From Kryptolebias marmoratus (Eukaryota; Chordata; Actinopteri; Cyprinodontiformes; Rivulidae), in contig NC_051433.1 in assembly GCF_001649575.2 (NCBI RefSeq), forward strand, positions 24,979,395 to 25,043,394: a DNA stretch of 64,000 nt. Direction: 5' to 3'. The notes below the pieces were generated by a model. It was not told the origin of the DNA and ran no database searches. It saw only the letters and a list, made by a program, of their open reading frames with translations. A program made the translations under genes and the position numbers. Of the stretch, positions 1 through 11,719 are shown piece after piece. The first letter of the stretch is position 1; each line of letters starts with the position of its first letter.

Positions 1-58
1 CTAACACACAAACTTCAAAAGGTAAAATTCAATTGCTGCTTATATACACACACACACA

Positions 59-61
<3 letters not shown>

Positions 62-118
<57 letters not shown>
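62..118. repeat. (TA)n microsatellite
   Basis: Uninterrupted TA dinucleotide run of about 57 bp, preceded by a short (CA)n stretch. Confidence 0.97.
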
Positions 119-121
<3 letters not shown>

Positions 122-768
122 GATTTTCCTGAGCTGTGGTTGCTAAAGCATTGATGAATCTCTTGTAGATGTGTTGGATAGTTTGACCGGTTGTGGCTAC
201 TGGTTTTTATTACTCTATTTTATATTGCTGCCTTGTTGCCTTGGGCTGACAAAAAGCATTTTTATTATGTGTTAATTAAATGGAAAAAAAACCCCAACAC
301 ATTACATCTTTGTTTATGATTTTAATAATACTACTTTCTAATTAACAAAAACATCAGTCATCGAGCTACAAAATTGAGATAGTTTAGAAAAAAAATATTT
401 TGTTTGATTGTTTTACTCTATTTTTTTTAATAAAAATCAATGATAAAATTCAGTATCTAAAATAAAATGAGGCACTCAGATTTCCAGGTTTAAAAAGTAG
501 TTTGAAAGAATAACTTTTTTTTTAAATTTAAAGATAACCGACATTTAAAGATTCACTTGCTCAGGGTCTGCCTACCTCTTCAGTAATAAATAATTGTATT
601 TATAATGATTGCTTTTTTTATGATCAATTATGTATTACCACTGCCAATAGCAATTACATCTGATTAAAGGAGAGGTAAGGGAGCAACATAATCTCTGTGA
701 AAAATAAATAATATAATTAATATCTAAATAATATGCCAGTACATAAAACATTTTTGACCTGTCAATAT
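119..768. other. AT-rich DNA, nothing recognised
   Basis: Stop-rich in all frames, with homopolymer T and A runs. I see no gene or repeat family I recognise. Confidence 0.6.
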
Positions 769-1233
769 ATTTCAACCTGGAGAGACTCACAACAAAGAGA
801 AGCTGCAATTAAAAGGTTTTATTTGACATGAATGACATAAGATATTTGGTGTTTGGACCTTGGCGGAAGACGCGAGTGCCGACAATAGCAATGCGCTTCA
901 ACAAGAAGCTCAGGTTGAGCATTAGAGGCGTCTTCCCCGGGCCGGACACTGGTGGTGGAGGTCGAAGAGGGGAAGGAAGCTTGAGGGAGCTGGGAAACTG
1001 GGGGTGGAGGTGGGTTGAAGTTCGGCCGGTGAACGGATAGGGCCATGTTGGAGGTCCTTTTGAACGAAGGCTTGCTCGCTGATTGGATAAGCTGGAGGCG
1101 CGGTCGGATGCTGATGGGCTGAGATGGAGGCGCCGTTGGATGCTGATGGGCTGGAGTGGCAGTGCTCGACGCGATTAGATGCAGGTGGGGCTGAAGCAGG
1201 TCTTCCAGTCTGAACTTACGTCTAGGCTTCATT
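769..1233 (-). mobile_element. Deletion derivative of DIRS/Ngaro-type retrotransposon
   Basis: Both ends match the larger element at 30274-34241. The left ~135 bp match its 3' end, sharing attTCAACCTGGAGAGACTC and GGCGGAAGACGCGAGTG. The right ~220 bp match its 5' end, sharing TTGAAGTTCGGCCGGTGAAC and ending in GGCTTCATT. All internal coding sequence (RT, RNase H, recombinase) is missing. A minus-strand reading frame runs almost the full length and starts at the terminal ATG (1230-1232) with MKPRRKFRLEDLLQP. It is only the fused 5' and 3' untranslated ends. This is a non-autonomous copy or an old deletion product. No target duplication is visible, as expected for tyrosine-recombinase elements. 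Confidence 0.8.
1077..1180. repeat. ~33 bp tandem repeat, three units (DIRS-type 5' end)
   Basis: Three head-to-tail units of about 33 bp containing a gctgatgggctg/gctgattggataagctg core followed by ggaggcgc. The related full element carries four such units at 34050-34180. Confidence 0.65.
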
Positions 1234-2170
1234 TACTAATTTCAAGCTTTAGCATCTTTTTTTTTGTCACTGTCATTCCCTAAATATTAAGGTCAGTGTA
1301 AAGCACTAATGGTTCTCAATGGTGATTTTTATCAATACTTTTATTAAAAAAATAAATAACTTCCTGAATCAATTTTAAAGGTTGTTTATGAAACTCCTGA
1401 ATATAGACTAGAGACTGAGCCTCAAACAGTCACACCATGAGATTTTTAAGGCAATGTAGCATGATGGGACCCCCCTCTCTTTATGACCTCTGACCCAAAG
1501 TCACCTGCCATTAACTGTTTTCTCTGAAAGGCATTCTGCCCTCTTGATTTTTGGTACTGTTTGAAAAAGTTATTTACATTCCAAGCTTTTACACCCTTGG
1601 ACATCTAATCAGCATAAAACAAATAATGTTTACAAATTCTCCTAAGACTTATGATTATAATAATATATAATATTATAATCATGATTTGGACAGAAGCAAA
1701 AACTATTCTAGTTACTGTGAAATATTTAAAATGTGAAAAATAAATGTTGATGATTTTTATGTGTGTATTTATCTCATAAAACAGAAGTCAAGTGTTTAAT
1801 ATTTGTTTATTATTGTTTTCATTACATGAGACAGAGCAACAAGGACTCTTTGAACAGAGTGAGATAATCCTTCTGTACCGACCTCAAGGTTGCTGCAAGC
1901 ATCAGCAATCTGGGTGTCTGGCCATGTTATCAAACTTTGCTTTGATAACAAATTGAAGTGAAAAATCTTGGCAGGTGACTGCAGCTCAATTGAACTTGAG
2001 CTGTCAGCTTGTTTTTTGTTTTTTTTTGTTTGCGCTGTGATGATGTTCCCCTCTCGTCTTCTGTTTTGTTATTTTTGTTTAAATAAGTAAAACAACATCT
2101 TTGCTTATAGTTGTTTTTTAAGTCCAGCAGACAAGCGAAAGAAAACAAAAATGTAAAAGAGAAACTTAAA
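1234..2170. other. AT-rich DNA, nothing recognised
   Basis: No coding pattern. Around 1648-1684 there is an AT-only imperfect palindrome (atgattataa ... ttataatcat). Confidence 0.55.
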
Positions 2171-2209
2171 GATGAAGAGTAACTTTTATATCTTTAAGAG
2201 TTAAGCCAG

Positions 2210-2460
2210 CTGACGATTTGCTCCAGCTTGAGTCTCAACTGCTGACTCCTGCTTCATCAGCCAAAGAGCTTCAGACCTGCCTCAGCTCCATCACCTCAAC
2301 CCACCTGGGTGATCTTCTGGACAAATTGATGACCTCAACTGGCCCTCAGTTGACTCCAGGGCTCATGCCACCCTTCCACAGGCTGATGAGGGACACCCCA
2401 CCAGCTTGGAATTGTTTCCAGTGAAGGCATACCCCAATCCAGCTGTACCACAGTAAGGCA
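2210..2460 (+). other. Unidentified GC-richer, coding-like segment
   Basis: A block of roughly 50% GC in an AT-rich setting, with about 68 codons open from 2218 to 2424 on the plus strand (Leu/Ser/Thr/Pro-rich, no motif I recognise). The first codon of that frame is a TTG, not ATG, and there are no convincing splice sites. It could be a relic of a mobile element or a decayed exon. I cannot assign a function. Confidence 0.25.
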
Positions 2461-4480
2461 CTCAAATTTCCTAACCTGGTGGTGGGGACACAAAATCAGT
2501 TCTGGTTATTATGTATTAAGCTAATGCAAATTGATAAAACAATCTTTATTTCCAATCTGATACTTCCAAATTAATCCTGAACTCTGCTAGAATTGTTACC
2601 TTCTTTCTGAACCAAATTCTAAATTGTACTATTTATTAAAATAGCTCAAATTTTTAAATTTATTTGCATGTAAAGTTCTAAAATATAGATTTTAACCAAG
2701 CAGCATGTTTATTGATCCTACTGCTTTAGACAAACTTATTATTAGAATCTAATTTCAGCTTAGCAAAAGGTTAATTTTTGCTTTAGAGTACTATCTAGTT
2801 AAATCATTGTTAAATTAATGTAATTGTTTAAATTAGGTACAGATAATTTAGAGTAACTACTTGGCACTAAAATTCAAGTTATTATTCTCAAATTTTAAGC
2901 GTTTATTTTTTTTTGTTGAGTTAATCATTATTGTTTGTTGATTTATTTTGATTTAGATTTTTGTTTGTTTGTTTGTTTCTTTTGAAATAATATTTTAAAA
3001 GGCAAATTTGGACTCTTGATTGAGAACTTGTTGTGACTGAAAATTCTCTGTAATTAAATAGATTCTGTCCTTTAGTGTTGGGATCGGATCAAGCATAAGG
3101 GTGAATCAATTAAGTAATCTAAAAAAATGTTGATCATTACAGTCAAGCTGGTGCCCTGTAGCAATTGCAAATACATTTAGTAAAGTGAGGTACAAGTACC
3201 ACCCTTTGTCCTTACTCATCTTATTTTCTACACCAAGAACATCCATAGTAACAACATATCAAATTGCATAGAAAGAGCATTCTTAGCTTCTTTTAAAAAT
3301 TCCACCAAACCAATGGTAGCTTTTGTTTTCCTCTAGATGTTGTTTAGAATTTCCTTAAAGTTTTTAATCATTTCAGCACATGATCAAATTGGCAACAGCA
3401 TCGATTTAAAGCGTCACATATGTCTAAAAACTAAATAAAATGCTTCAGTGTTGTGGTTTCTAGGGCACAGAGTGAAAGTGGGCATATGCAAAATGTGAGT
3501 GTGTGTGAATTATGTAAGAAAGTTTTTTTTTTTAAAAGAAGACAAAATCTAATCCCAAATATGTTTACCTACAGTTATTGTCATAACTGGCAGGCAGTGA
3601 CAACCCTAACTGAAATCGGCAGGACTATAAACAACGTAAACAATGAACTGACAACACATGTCAAACAGGTTTAGACAAGACGTGTGAAAGCTGGTGGTAG
3701 AGTTTTTGCACAGCTGACAAAAATGATGTGATATAAATAAAAACTGTTTAAGCCTATTGTGTGAAAATGAGACACCTACCACATTATTAAATATAATAGA
3801 TTATTAAAAATGGAACCATTAGGAGCAGCATGCTGGGTCCCCATTACTGAGCCATTCTCAGGTATCCAGCTCAGTAGTGTCTGTCGTAGCTTTTTATCTA
3901 CTGACTCATTTCTTGGGTTGTTCTATCTGCACATGCTTCCATGACCTAATACTTAAATAAATAAGCATATTTTCTTTTGTGTGCATGTTTTTCATTTCCA
4001 ATGTATTACCTAGTTGAATTAGGTGAAAGTGATAGTATCTTTTGATTTGACTTTCTAAGGCAGTTAAAAAAATGATAAAAGAAAATTGAGCATTATTGTT
4101 TTCATTTTGCGTGAGTCTTAAAGGAACATAATAATCAGAGAAATTTTTTTTTTTTCTTGCATGATAACCAGTAAGTGTCTTTTCAGGTATTATTGCAGGA
4201 CTGCGTAGAATCACATCATTTTATCTGATGCAGGTTGGTGCTTTGTTTCTTTCAGGTACTGCATTTAATAGAACATTCCACAAAGATTTTTACTCATTTT
4301 GTTTAATGTTGGTTTTTGTATGGCGTCATGGTGCAAACAAACCTTTCACTGCTTGCTTTCAGGACTAAAGTGAACTAAAATAAAACAGAAGTCTGTAGCC
4401 ATGTCACATGTTAATAAAACTGTCTTGGTTAAAAGTGAATCATGTCAGAGAAAAACTAACACTTTTAGAGTTGAATATTT
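2461..4480. other. AT-rich DNA, nothing recognised
   Basis: About 2 kb with no gene, repeat or RNA I can support. The short open frames are chance. Confidence 0.55.
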
Positions 4481-4486
4481 TTATCC

Positions 4487-4990
4487 ATGAATGGTAAGCA
4501 AAAGCCGAGCCGAGCCCTCTCAGTGAGCAATATAAATAGTGAACGATGCAGAGTGCTGCTCAGTCATCACACATGGCCTTTTCTGCAGATGTTGATATTT
4601 GGAGATGAACTGAACCAATGGCAATATTCATCTGAATTCTCCAGGAAGGAAGGATCACGAGGACACTAATTGGTATGATTCACTCCACTGCCGAGCACAA
4701 TTACCAGCTGGGTTTTTACATGGAAGCGACTGCTACAGATGCTTTTCTTTACCTGCGTTAAGTCTGAATGTCAAGCCTGAGCTATGAAGACGTTCCAGTT
4801 GTTCCGTCACATGCGTCCTGCCAAGCCGGGGCCTTTGTTCCTTGGCAGCGTGCCAACCCACAAACCACTGCCAGAGGAACAGTGTCATGCTCTCGCTCGT
4901 TTGGTTTGTAGACATGAAAAGCAGGGAATAATCCATTCTATTTGAAAGCTTTCTGGCAGGAATCGGAGTGGCTGTCACAGAAACTTAAGA
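4487..4990. other. GC-richer island, possible conserved non-coding element
   Basis: About 500 bp of balanced composition standing out from its AT-rich flanks. It has 60 open codons on plus (4487-4669) and 81 open codons on minus (4733-4978), but neither resembles a known protein and neither is bounded by good splice signals. It lacks terminal repeats or a target duplication, so it does not look like a transposon. A conserved regulatory element is the best guess from composition alone. Confidence 0.25.
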
Positions 4991-5276
4991 GCAAATTTGC
5001 TGTCAAAACTGAAATATTATGGATATCACCACCCATCTAATAAGACACATGCTTAGCCCCAGGGCCCCACTACTCTCTCTAGGATGAGAGTAACTACTTT
5101 TCTACTATCGCTGCCTAACTCCGTATGTGAAGCTTCAGCAAAAAATTTGAAAAGCAAGAATTTAACTTGGAGAAATCCAGTACAACTCCTTCCTGTACAG
5201 TGAAATGCTACTCAGGCTTTTAAATCAGTGACTGTTCCATTACCTTGTTTTTAAACAGTTACAATAAGAATTTATT

Positions 5277-5670
5277 AAAGGCCTAGCATAATAAATGCAT
5301 ATTGCCTACTCCCTTCCAACCTTGAAGTAAACATGCAAAATCCCATGCAATACTTGAAATTCTGAAGGTCAGACTATGCTACAACCATACTAAATTTTAG
5401 CAAAATAACTGTAAGACTGACTGACTTAAAGCCATTTTTGTATTTTATAGGGTGAAGGAAAAGTGGCTGCCATTTTGAATTGGGTTTGCTCCAAATGTTT
5501 GTCACTTCTAGATGAACATCCAATGATTAACTTCAGCAAGTTTAATTAAAATTTGTAGACTCTTTCATGAAATGTTTTGGTATCAGACAGACACATGAAC
5601 ACACGCACACACAAATATAGACATGGGCAAAAACATTATTGCCCACCTTTGCCTTTCATCAGCAGGCATT
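5277..5670 (+). repeat. Family-A interspersed repeat, short copy
   Basis: Starts with aaaggcctagca and ends with the family signature acattattgcccaccttt after a CA-rich stretch. Internal phrases shared with the other copies are ccattttgaattgggtt, tagatg.acatccaatgatta and aaaaacattattgcccacc. At ~400 bp it holds one period, against about three in the copies at 10361/18251 and 21141. Confidence 0.7.
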
Positions 5671-7340
5671 AAAAACTATGTGCAAAGACTGAACTACAAA
5701 TACTGGTTAATATTATTATAATGTTTTCCTATAACAAAAAGAGTGATTTTAATTAAGACAGAAAACATTAATATCATCAATATTGTAAATTATTCCTAAG
5801 GCCACTACTGTCACTTATGAGGGAAATTAAAAAGAATCAAATTCAGCATTTCCTGCAAGTTTAACAGGAAACTTTAGCCCTATTGTCCTGACCCCTCCTG
5901 TAGCCTCGTCTACTATTAAAGCCAGTACGACAGCTGCAGGTAATAGCAATCACAACAACATTAATCTCCATAAGCGTTGGCTAATGGAATGGCTGACTGT
6001 GCTAGAAACAGCACATTTGTCAGTTTATGTAGATACCCCACAAAAGACCAGTGGCTGAGCTCAAGATATGGTTGCTGTTCAAATGTACAGCACCTTAGGA
6101 GTTCTTCAGGAGTGTTTGACTATGGAACTAATCCTGAACTACAAAAAAAAACAAACCAAAAAAAAAAACAACAAACATAGTAAAAATCGCAGTCAGATAA
6201 GCTTTTCAGCACTTTGAGCACGTTCTGCTGCAAATCTATGGACATGGTTCGAATTACAGGGGTGGGAGGTGGAGGGGTTGTGTTGGATCACCTCCCAAAA
6301 GAAATAAAAATAGGTTGGGGGGTTGAATTTCTATATATAGTGTCCTTAAACAGACATTTTAAAGTTAATTTCTCATATTTAAATATAGAAGAATCTGATG
6401 TGATTTCAGATCTCTCCTAAAGCGGACTGTACCCAGTCATAGCGATGCTGTTACATCCCCCCGCTGTCAGTTATACCGTTAGCTGAACCTCTCGTCTCGA
6501 GTTCCTGTCTGAAGACGTTAATATTGGCTGCAAGACAAACAGACACAGAGTCAGCAGGGGGGAAATGTTCTAATTATTGCACTTTTCATTTTTCTTTTTA
6601 GAATTTTGGAATGTGTGACATATCTAACAGTGAAAACTTGCTATTGATGAGTTGCAGTTTAGCAAAGTAACGTTAACAATAGCACCCTTTGATTGCATCC
6701 TTTCAGGAGGGGAAGTTGTTGAACACTATTTCCCTTCATGCCACACCTGCTACAGTAAAAAAAAAAAAGAGTTAAAATCCTTTTCAGATTACACAAGTAT
6801 CAAAAAAATATTTCTAAATAAAACAACCTATTTATATGCATTGTGTTGCCGCTATAAATCTAGATGTATAAAGTTTATTATAGCTAGTTGTTAAATTTTA
6901 ACTGACTTTCTTTAAGCTGTGATTCATTGTTAGATTATTGTGGAGAAGCAAAGCAGATGAATCAAAAAAATATTTTTTAATCAAGACCCCCCCCAATTCA
7001 ATGTTTAGACGAAACAGAATCAGTTTTTTTATTAGAAAAGATCAGACAAACTCAGGATTAAACATTTGAACTTAGGGAGTCTAATCATAAATTTTAAGTT
7101 TTTATATGTTTTGATAAGTGATTTATTTTCCTATTTTATCACTTGAACATAATGTTGACTTAAGTTGAGCACTATTTTTTTATTAGGCTTTTGTTAAAAG
7201 GATAGCTAATAAATTTTGTAATGTATTTATTACGAAATAATTCTGTTTTCTGCTTTTAATAACAGTCAGACACAGTCCTGCCATAAATGTTGAACTGGAC
7301 TAAGATCTCCGTCTTTGCCATGTTGATGCAGCTCTTCAGA
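5671..7340. other. AT-rich DNA, nothing recognised
   Basis: No supported gene. A short GC-richer patch lies at 6415-6560. A poly-C run occurs near 6986 and several poly-A runs are present. Confidence 0.5.
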
Positions 7341-7387
7341 ACATGATGGAGTTCTACTCTTGGATGTTGAGGGTCTGTTGCTTTTTT

Positions 7388-7749
7388 TCTCCATCCATCC
7401 ATTTTCTCTACCTGCTTCTCCATTTTGGGCCGTTTGGAGCTGGTGCCTATCTCCAGCAGTCACTGTATGAGAGGCGGGGGGACACCCTGGACAGGTCGCA
7501 AGTCCATCACAGGGACACAGAGACAAACAAGACAGACAGCCATTCATGCTCTCACTCACACCCAGGGACAATTAAAGAGTTAAGCAATTAACTTAACATG
7601 CATGTTTTTGGTTTGTGGAAAGAAACTTGAGTACCTGGAGTAGGGAGAACATGTTAACTCCACCCAGAAAGGCCCCAGGCCTGAATGCGATCCTGCAACC
7701 TTCTTGCTGTGGGGCGACAGCTCTAACCACTACGCTGCTGTTCCACCCA
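7388..7749 (-). mobile_element. tRNA-headed SINE with RTE/Rex3-like tail
   Basis: On the minus strand it begins near 7749 with a Pol III-type head (GTAGTGGTTAGAGCTGTCGC, a tRNA A-box-like block, with a decayed B-box following). It passes through the widespread fish body (gacctgtccagggtgt, ggacttgcgacctg) and ends in a ggatggatgga tail at 7388-7400. The same tail motif ends the RTE LINEs at 34957 and 37090, which fits a SINE that borrows an RTE 3' end. A second, truncated head lies at 57075-57165. Confidence 0.7.
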
Positions 7750-10010
7750 TTACTTTTTTTGTCACATTTTATTACAGATTATTGTGTTTTATGTGATCTG
7801 ATAGACTTAATGTCATTTATTGTAATTGTTGTCTGTAGTAGAGATGGCAGGCATTACTTTAAATGGGAAAAATGCTAAAAATATCTTGCTTGTATTGGAT
7901 AGGACTGCCTTCATGTGATTAAAAAAGTCAGCCCGCTTGATTGTCACTGTATAATTCACACACTGCCTACGGAATTCTGTGGCTGCTTGAATCTGTCTTG
8001 GATGACTATAAGGTTTCCCTCGTGGGAGACTCTGAGGCTACATGTGCATACAGAAAGAAATAAAAATGTCTCTGGAGACATTTGGACCTCCACGTGAGAC
8101 AATCTGAGCGTGTTCTCACTGTAGTTTTTTCAGGTGAAACAACATGGTTTGTTTCTTTGTAATGCTACTCTCTTTATGCAGCATTTTTCTCAAGTAATAT
8201 TACATCCTTTTATGAAAAACTATGTTTTGATTTCCAATAAAAAAGCAATTGTTTAACTCCAACTCAGCAGGTAATTGAATTTTTTTTTTTTTTACTTCTT
8301 ACTGACCACATCTTCACTATTAGACCTTTAAAACATCTTCAAACCCCCCAAATGTTGCATCATTTGGAGGTTTTATCCTCAGAAACAGAAAGTAAGACAC
8401 TGGAATTAAGGCTGCCAGTGTCATGCTCATCGCTCCTTGATCTAAGAATGAGTGCTTTTTAAGCTTGGAATTACAAGATTCTGGTGCAGAGCTGTAGAAA
8501 AAATCCACAGAGGAAATAAATTCTTGATGAGTAAAAAACAAGTTCAGAGCATAAAGCCGCCACATCAGCAATGTAGGGAGAAGCTGTCAATCAGTAAAAG
8601 AAATACAGTCACAGATGATGAGCTCAAAAAATCCTACCTGTCACAGACTGACTCACTACATCAAGTCAGTCAGCTTTCTAGAGGGTAGACTCAGTGAAAA
8701 AGGATCTGTCTTCTGACCTTCAACCAAACTGTAAGAAGCCATTTATATTATGGAATGGTTATGGTGTGTGTGTGTGTGTGTGTGTGGAGGGAAGAAGGGT
8801 TCAAGAGGAGTTCAATATGTTTAGTAACTGTATCTTAAAAATAATTTATAATATTTTAAACTTAAAAAAAATCTTTTAAATTCTGTGCCAGGTAAGGTCT
8901 TTTCATGACATTTTGAATGGTAATGAAACGGAAAGATATCAATAAATTAAACCAAAAGCAAACAGACATCTAGTAAAGGCTATCCAAATGTCATGTTGGG
9001 GACAGCAAATAGACTCTGGAGTCTGACGCAAAATAAAAGTTAAAGGGTTTATTTAAGGGTTTATTTGCAAAAAATCCTTTCACACAGTGGAATCAGTGGA
9101 GGATGAAAAGAGAGGTCATGAAATGCTGACGCTAAGGAGATGATAGCATTTGATAGGAAAACTGATCCTTATGGCACTCCCATAGTACAGACAAAACAGT
9201 ATGATGCACTTAGATACTGCGTGTGTCCAATTTTGTAGCAAGATTCACTTTTTGTTGTGTCAAAAGGCAGAGTGTGTCACTGTGTGTAGTGCTACAAAGA
9301 AGCAATTTTAGACCCTTGAACAGTGGTCTTAAATTAAAATTCAAGGAGGTCTACCTAAAGAAGTTTTTCTCCAGCAAAGGATCGAATTATATTTATATTT
9401 AAATTCTCTTTAAGTTATAGCCATGCTAGGATTTTTCACTCCCCCTCTATATTGTTTATTAAGGCTTGTACCTTTCTGTTGTCTGGCAGCTTCTCTCTGC
9501 AGAGAGAGTAGGGAAACCAAAGGCCAGATGTGGGAATTACCGTAAATGCTTGAGAAGTTGCGTCTGAACTGTGTTTTGCCATTTGGGAACCAATACACTA
9601 GAAAGTAATGGTTCGTCTTGACCATTTAGTCATCTGCAGTGTTTCAACACTGAAAAAAAAGAAAAAACAACACAAGAAGCAGAAATATTGCGAGTACATA
9701 CTGTAGCACTTGTGAAGTAATATAAAATGTTATATAAAAGTTATATAAAATGTAAGACCATGTTGTAAAAAAAAATGTTGTAAGAGAACTTTTTTTTCTT
9801 TGTCTAGTTCTACCAAAAAACTGTATTTTTCCTTACATTTTAATTAAGCTCAGTAACTCTGTATAAAAAATTATATGTACCACATAATGTGTTTTTATGG
9901 ATTAAGGAAATTAAATCTATATTGTTGCATCTGTAAAGATTCACCAGACATCAACAAACTGAAACGTAGCAGCTGTTGGTGCAAAGCTTAACTGTGATAT
10001 CCCACCAGTG
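7750..10010. other. AT-rich DNA with a (GT)n microsatellite
   Basis: No supported gene. A (TG)n run lies at 8762-8786. Open frames are short and lack known motifs. The patch at 7915-8100 is slightly GC-richer but unrecognised. Confidence 0.5.
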
Positions 10011-10011
10011 T

Positions 10012-10226
10012 CCACCATCTCCAGTACTTGGAAGCCGCTGTCATTCATGTTTTAGATGTTTCTGTGCTCCAGCACACATATTACCAAATTATCAAATTAC
10101 CTCCTCAGAATGTCATTGAGTTCTGCGGGAGCATGTAAACTACTCATTAATTTAAATCAAGTACATTGAGGCAGGTAAACATCTAAAGCATGCATGATAA
10201 TGGCTCCCAAGGACTGGAGTTGGTGA
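10012..10226. mobile_element. Short inverted-repeat element (MITE-like), copy 1
   Basis: Imperfect terminal inverted repeats ccaccatctccagtacttgg (10012-10031) and the reverse complement near 10207-10226. Internal gttttagatgtttct is shared with the copy at 24657-24821. No open frame. The element class is uncertain. Confidence 0.55.
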
Positions 10227-10360
10227 TCATCGGGTATTACACTAAATCCATGTATTAGAAGAGGTATTATTTAGGGATCTCTATTAATTATCTGTAATGG
10301 AAGAAATTAATTTTGTCCGCTTCTATGTGAAGACCATAGGTGGTAAAACTACAGAAAATG

Positions 10361-10997
10361 AAAGGCCTAGCCTTCTTTAAAGGCATGCATATTGTCCACT
10401 ACCTTTCATGCCAGATTTTCAAAGTAAGATCATCCCATGTCGATAAAACAAACAAACAGAGTTATAGCCAATTTGGGCAATCCTTGAAAATAAACTTATG
10501 CCTGATCTCATGCAATATTGCAAGATGTTACGCCCATTAGCATTGTGACTCAATACCTGTAAAATACTCAATATATGTAAAAATGATTAAGTTGTACCCA
10601 TTTTGACTATTTTTAATTAGCTGTGTCTGCCATCTTGAATTGAATTAACTTCAAAAGTTAATCAGTTGTACATGTAGCTCCACTGACTACTTTATGAGAA
10701 TTTCATTTGATTTGATGAACCATTCAGTGGTTCATCAAATATTTTGCTAACAGACAATACTGACTCAAACAGTCAGTGCTAAAGCTGTGCGCAAAGATCT
10801 AGCGCAATGTGTAGTGCTTAGAGAATGTGTCAAAAATGACTTTCAGCTTCTACACTAAATTTTAGATCAATGTCTGCAAAACTGACTGAATTATAGCCTC
10901 TTTGTGTTTTCTAAGGTCAGTTGGATATGATGGCCATTTTAGTTTGGCTTGTTTTTTTGTTTCTTTTGACTTGTTTTAGTTGTACATATAGTTATCC
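10361..10997 (+). repeat. Family-A repeat, left part, interrupted by the 7.25 kb insertion
   Basis: Starts with aaaggcctag and carries the period landmarks ccatcttgaattgaatt, aaaagttaatcagttgta and attttgctaacagacaa. It breaks off at gttgtacatatagttatccc, in the middle of a period. The missing remainder resumes at about 18251 with tactttctga. The two parts total about 1.05 kb, close to the ~1.09 kb uninterrupted copy at 21141-22234. Confidence 0.8.
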
Positions 10998-11719
10998 CTT
11001 GTGAAAAAAAAATCTACTAAAGTATGATATAAATATGCTGGAATTTTTGGAATTACATTTGAAACATATTATCAATTCCATATACTTATGAAAATTATAT
11101 TTAAAATTTCAAAAGAATACATTTAAAAAATGTACTTTATAGTGTTTTAAAATATATTTTGGTACACTTTTTAAACATTTATTACTGGTAAAATGTACCT
11201 CAAATTTAAATTAAATTGTTCTAAAACAACACTTTGTACAATCTAACTTTAAATACACTTTGTGCCTATTTTAAGAATTTATATTTATACTACACATTTT
11301 TAATATGTATTACAAACATATGTAAAACATTTATGAAATTGTACTTTAAATATTATTTTCAAATCGATTGTTAGTAGATTTAAGGCTTATTTTTAATCTT
11401 TCAAAAATACTACTAATTACTTTGTGTAAAAGTGTATATTTTTAATGAATTGGTGCACATATTTCATAACAACATATGCCTTAAGTGTGGTAATGCTACT
11501 ATTTTGTTAAAATTGCAAAATCATCTATCTAATTAAATGATAAATAAAGCTCATAATGCAATCACTGTAAAAATAAAAGAGACTTTATATTTCCTCACCT
11601 TTAATCTCTTTCAACATTGTTTGACAGAGGAATAACAAATAATTTGTTCAGAGCTCCAAACATCACACATTTACGTTTTAGTGACAGAGGATCCAAATAC
11701 ATTATTGGTCCTTAACACT

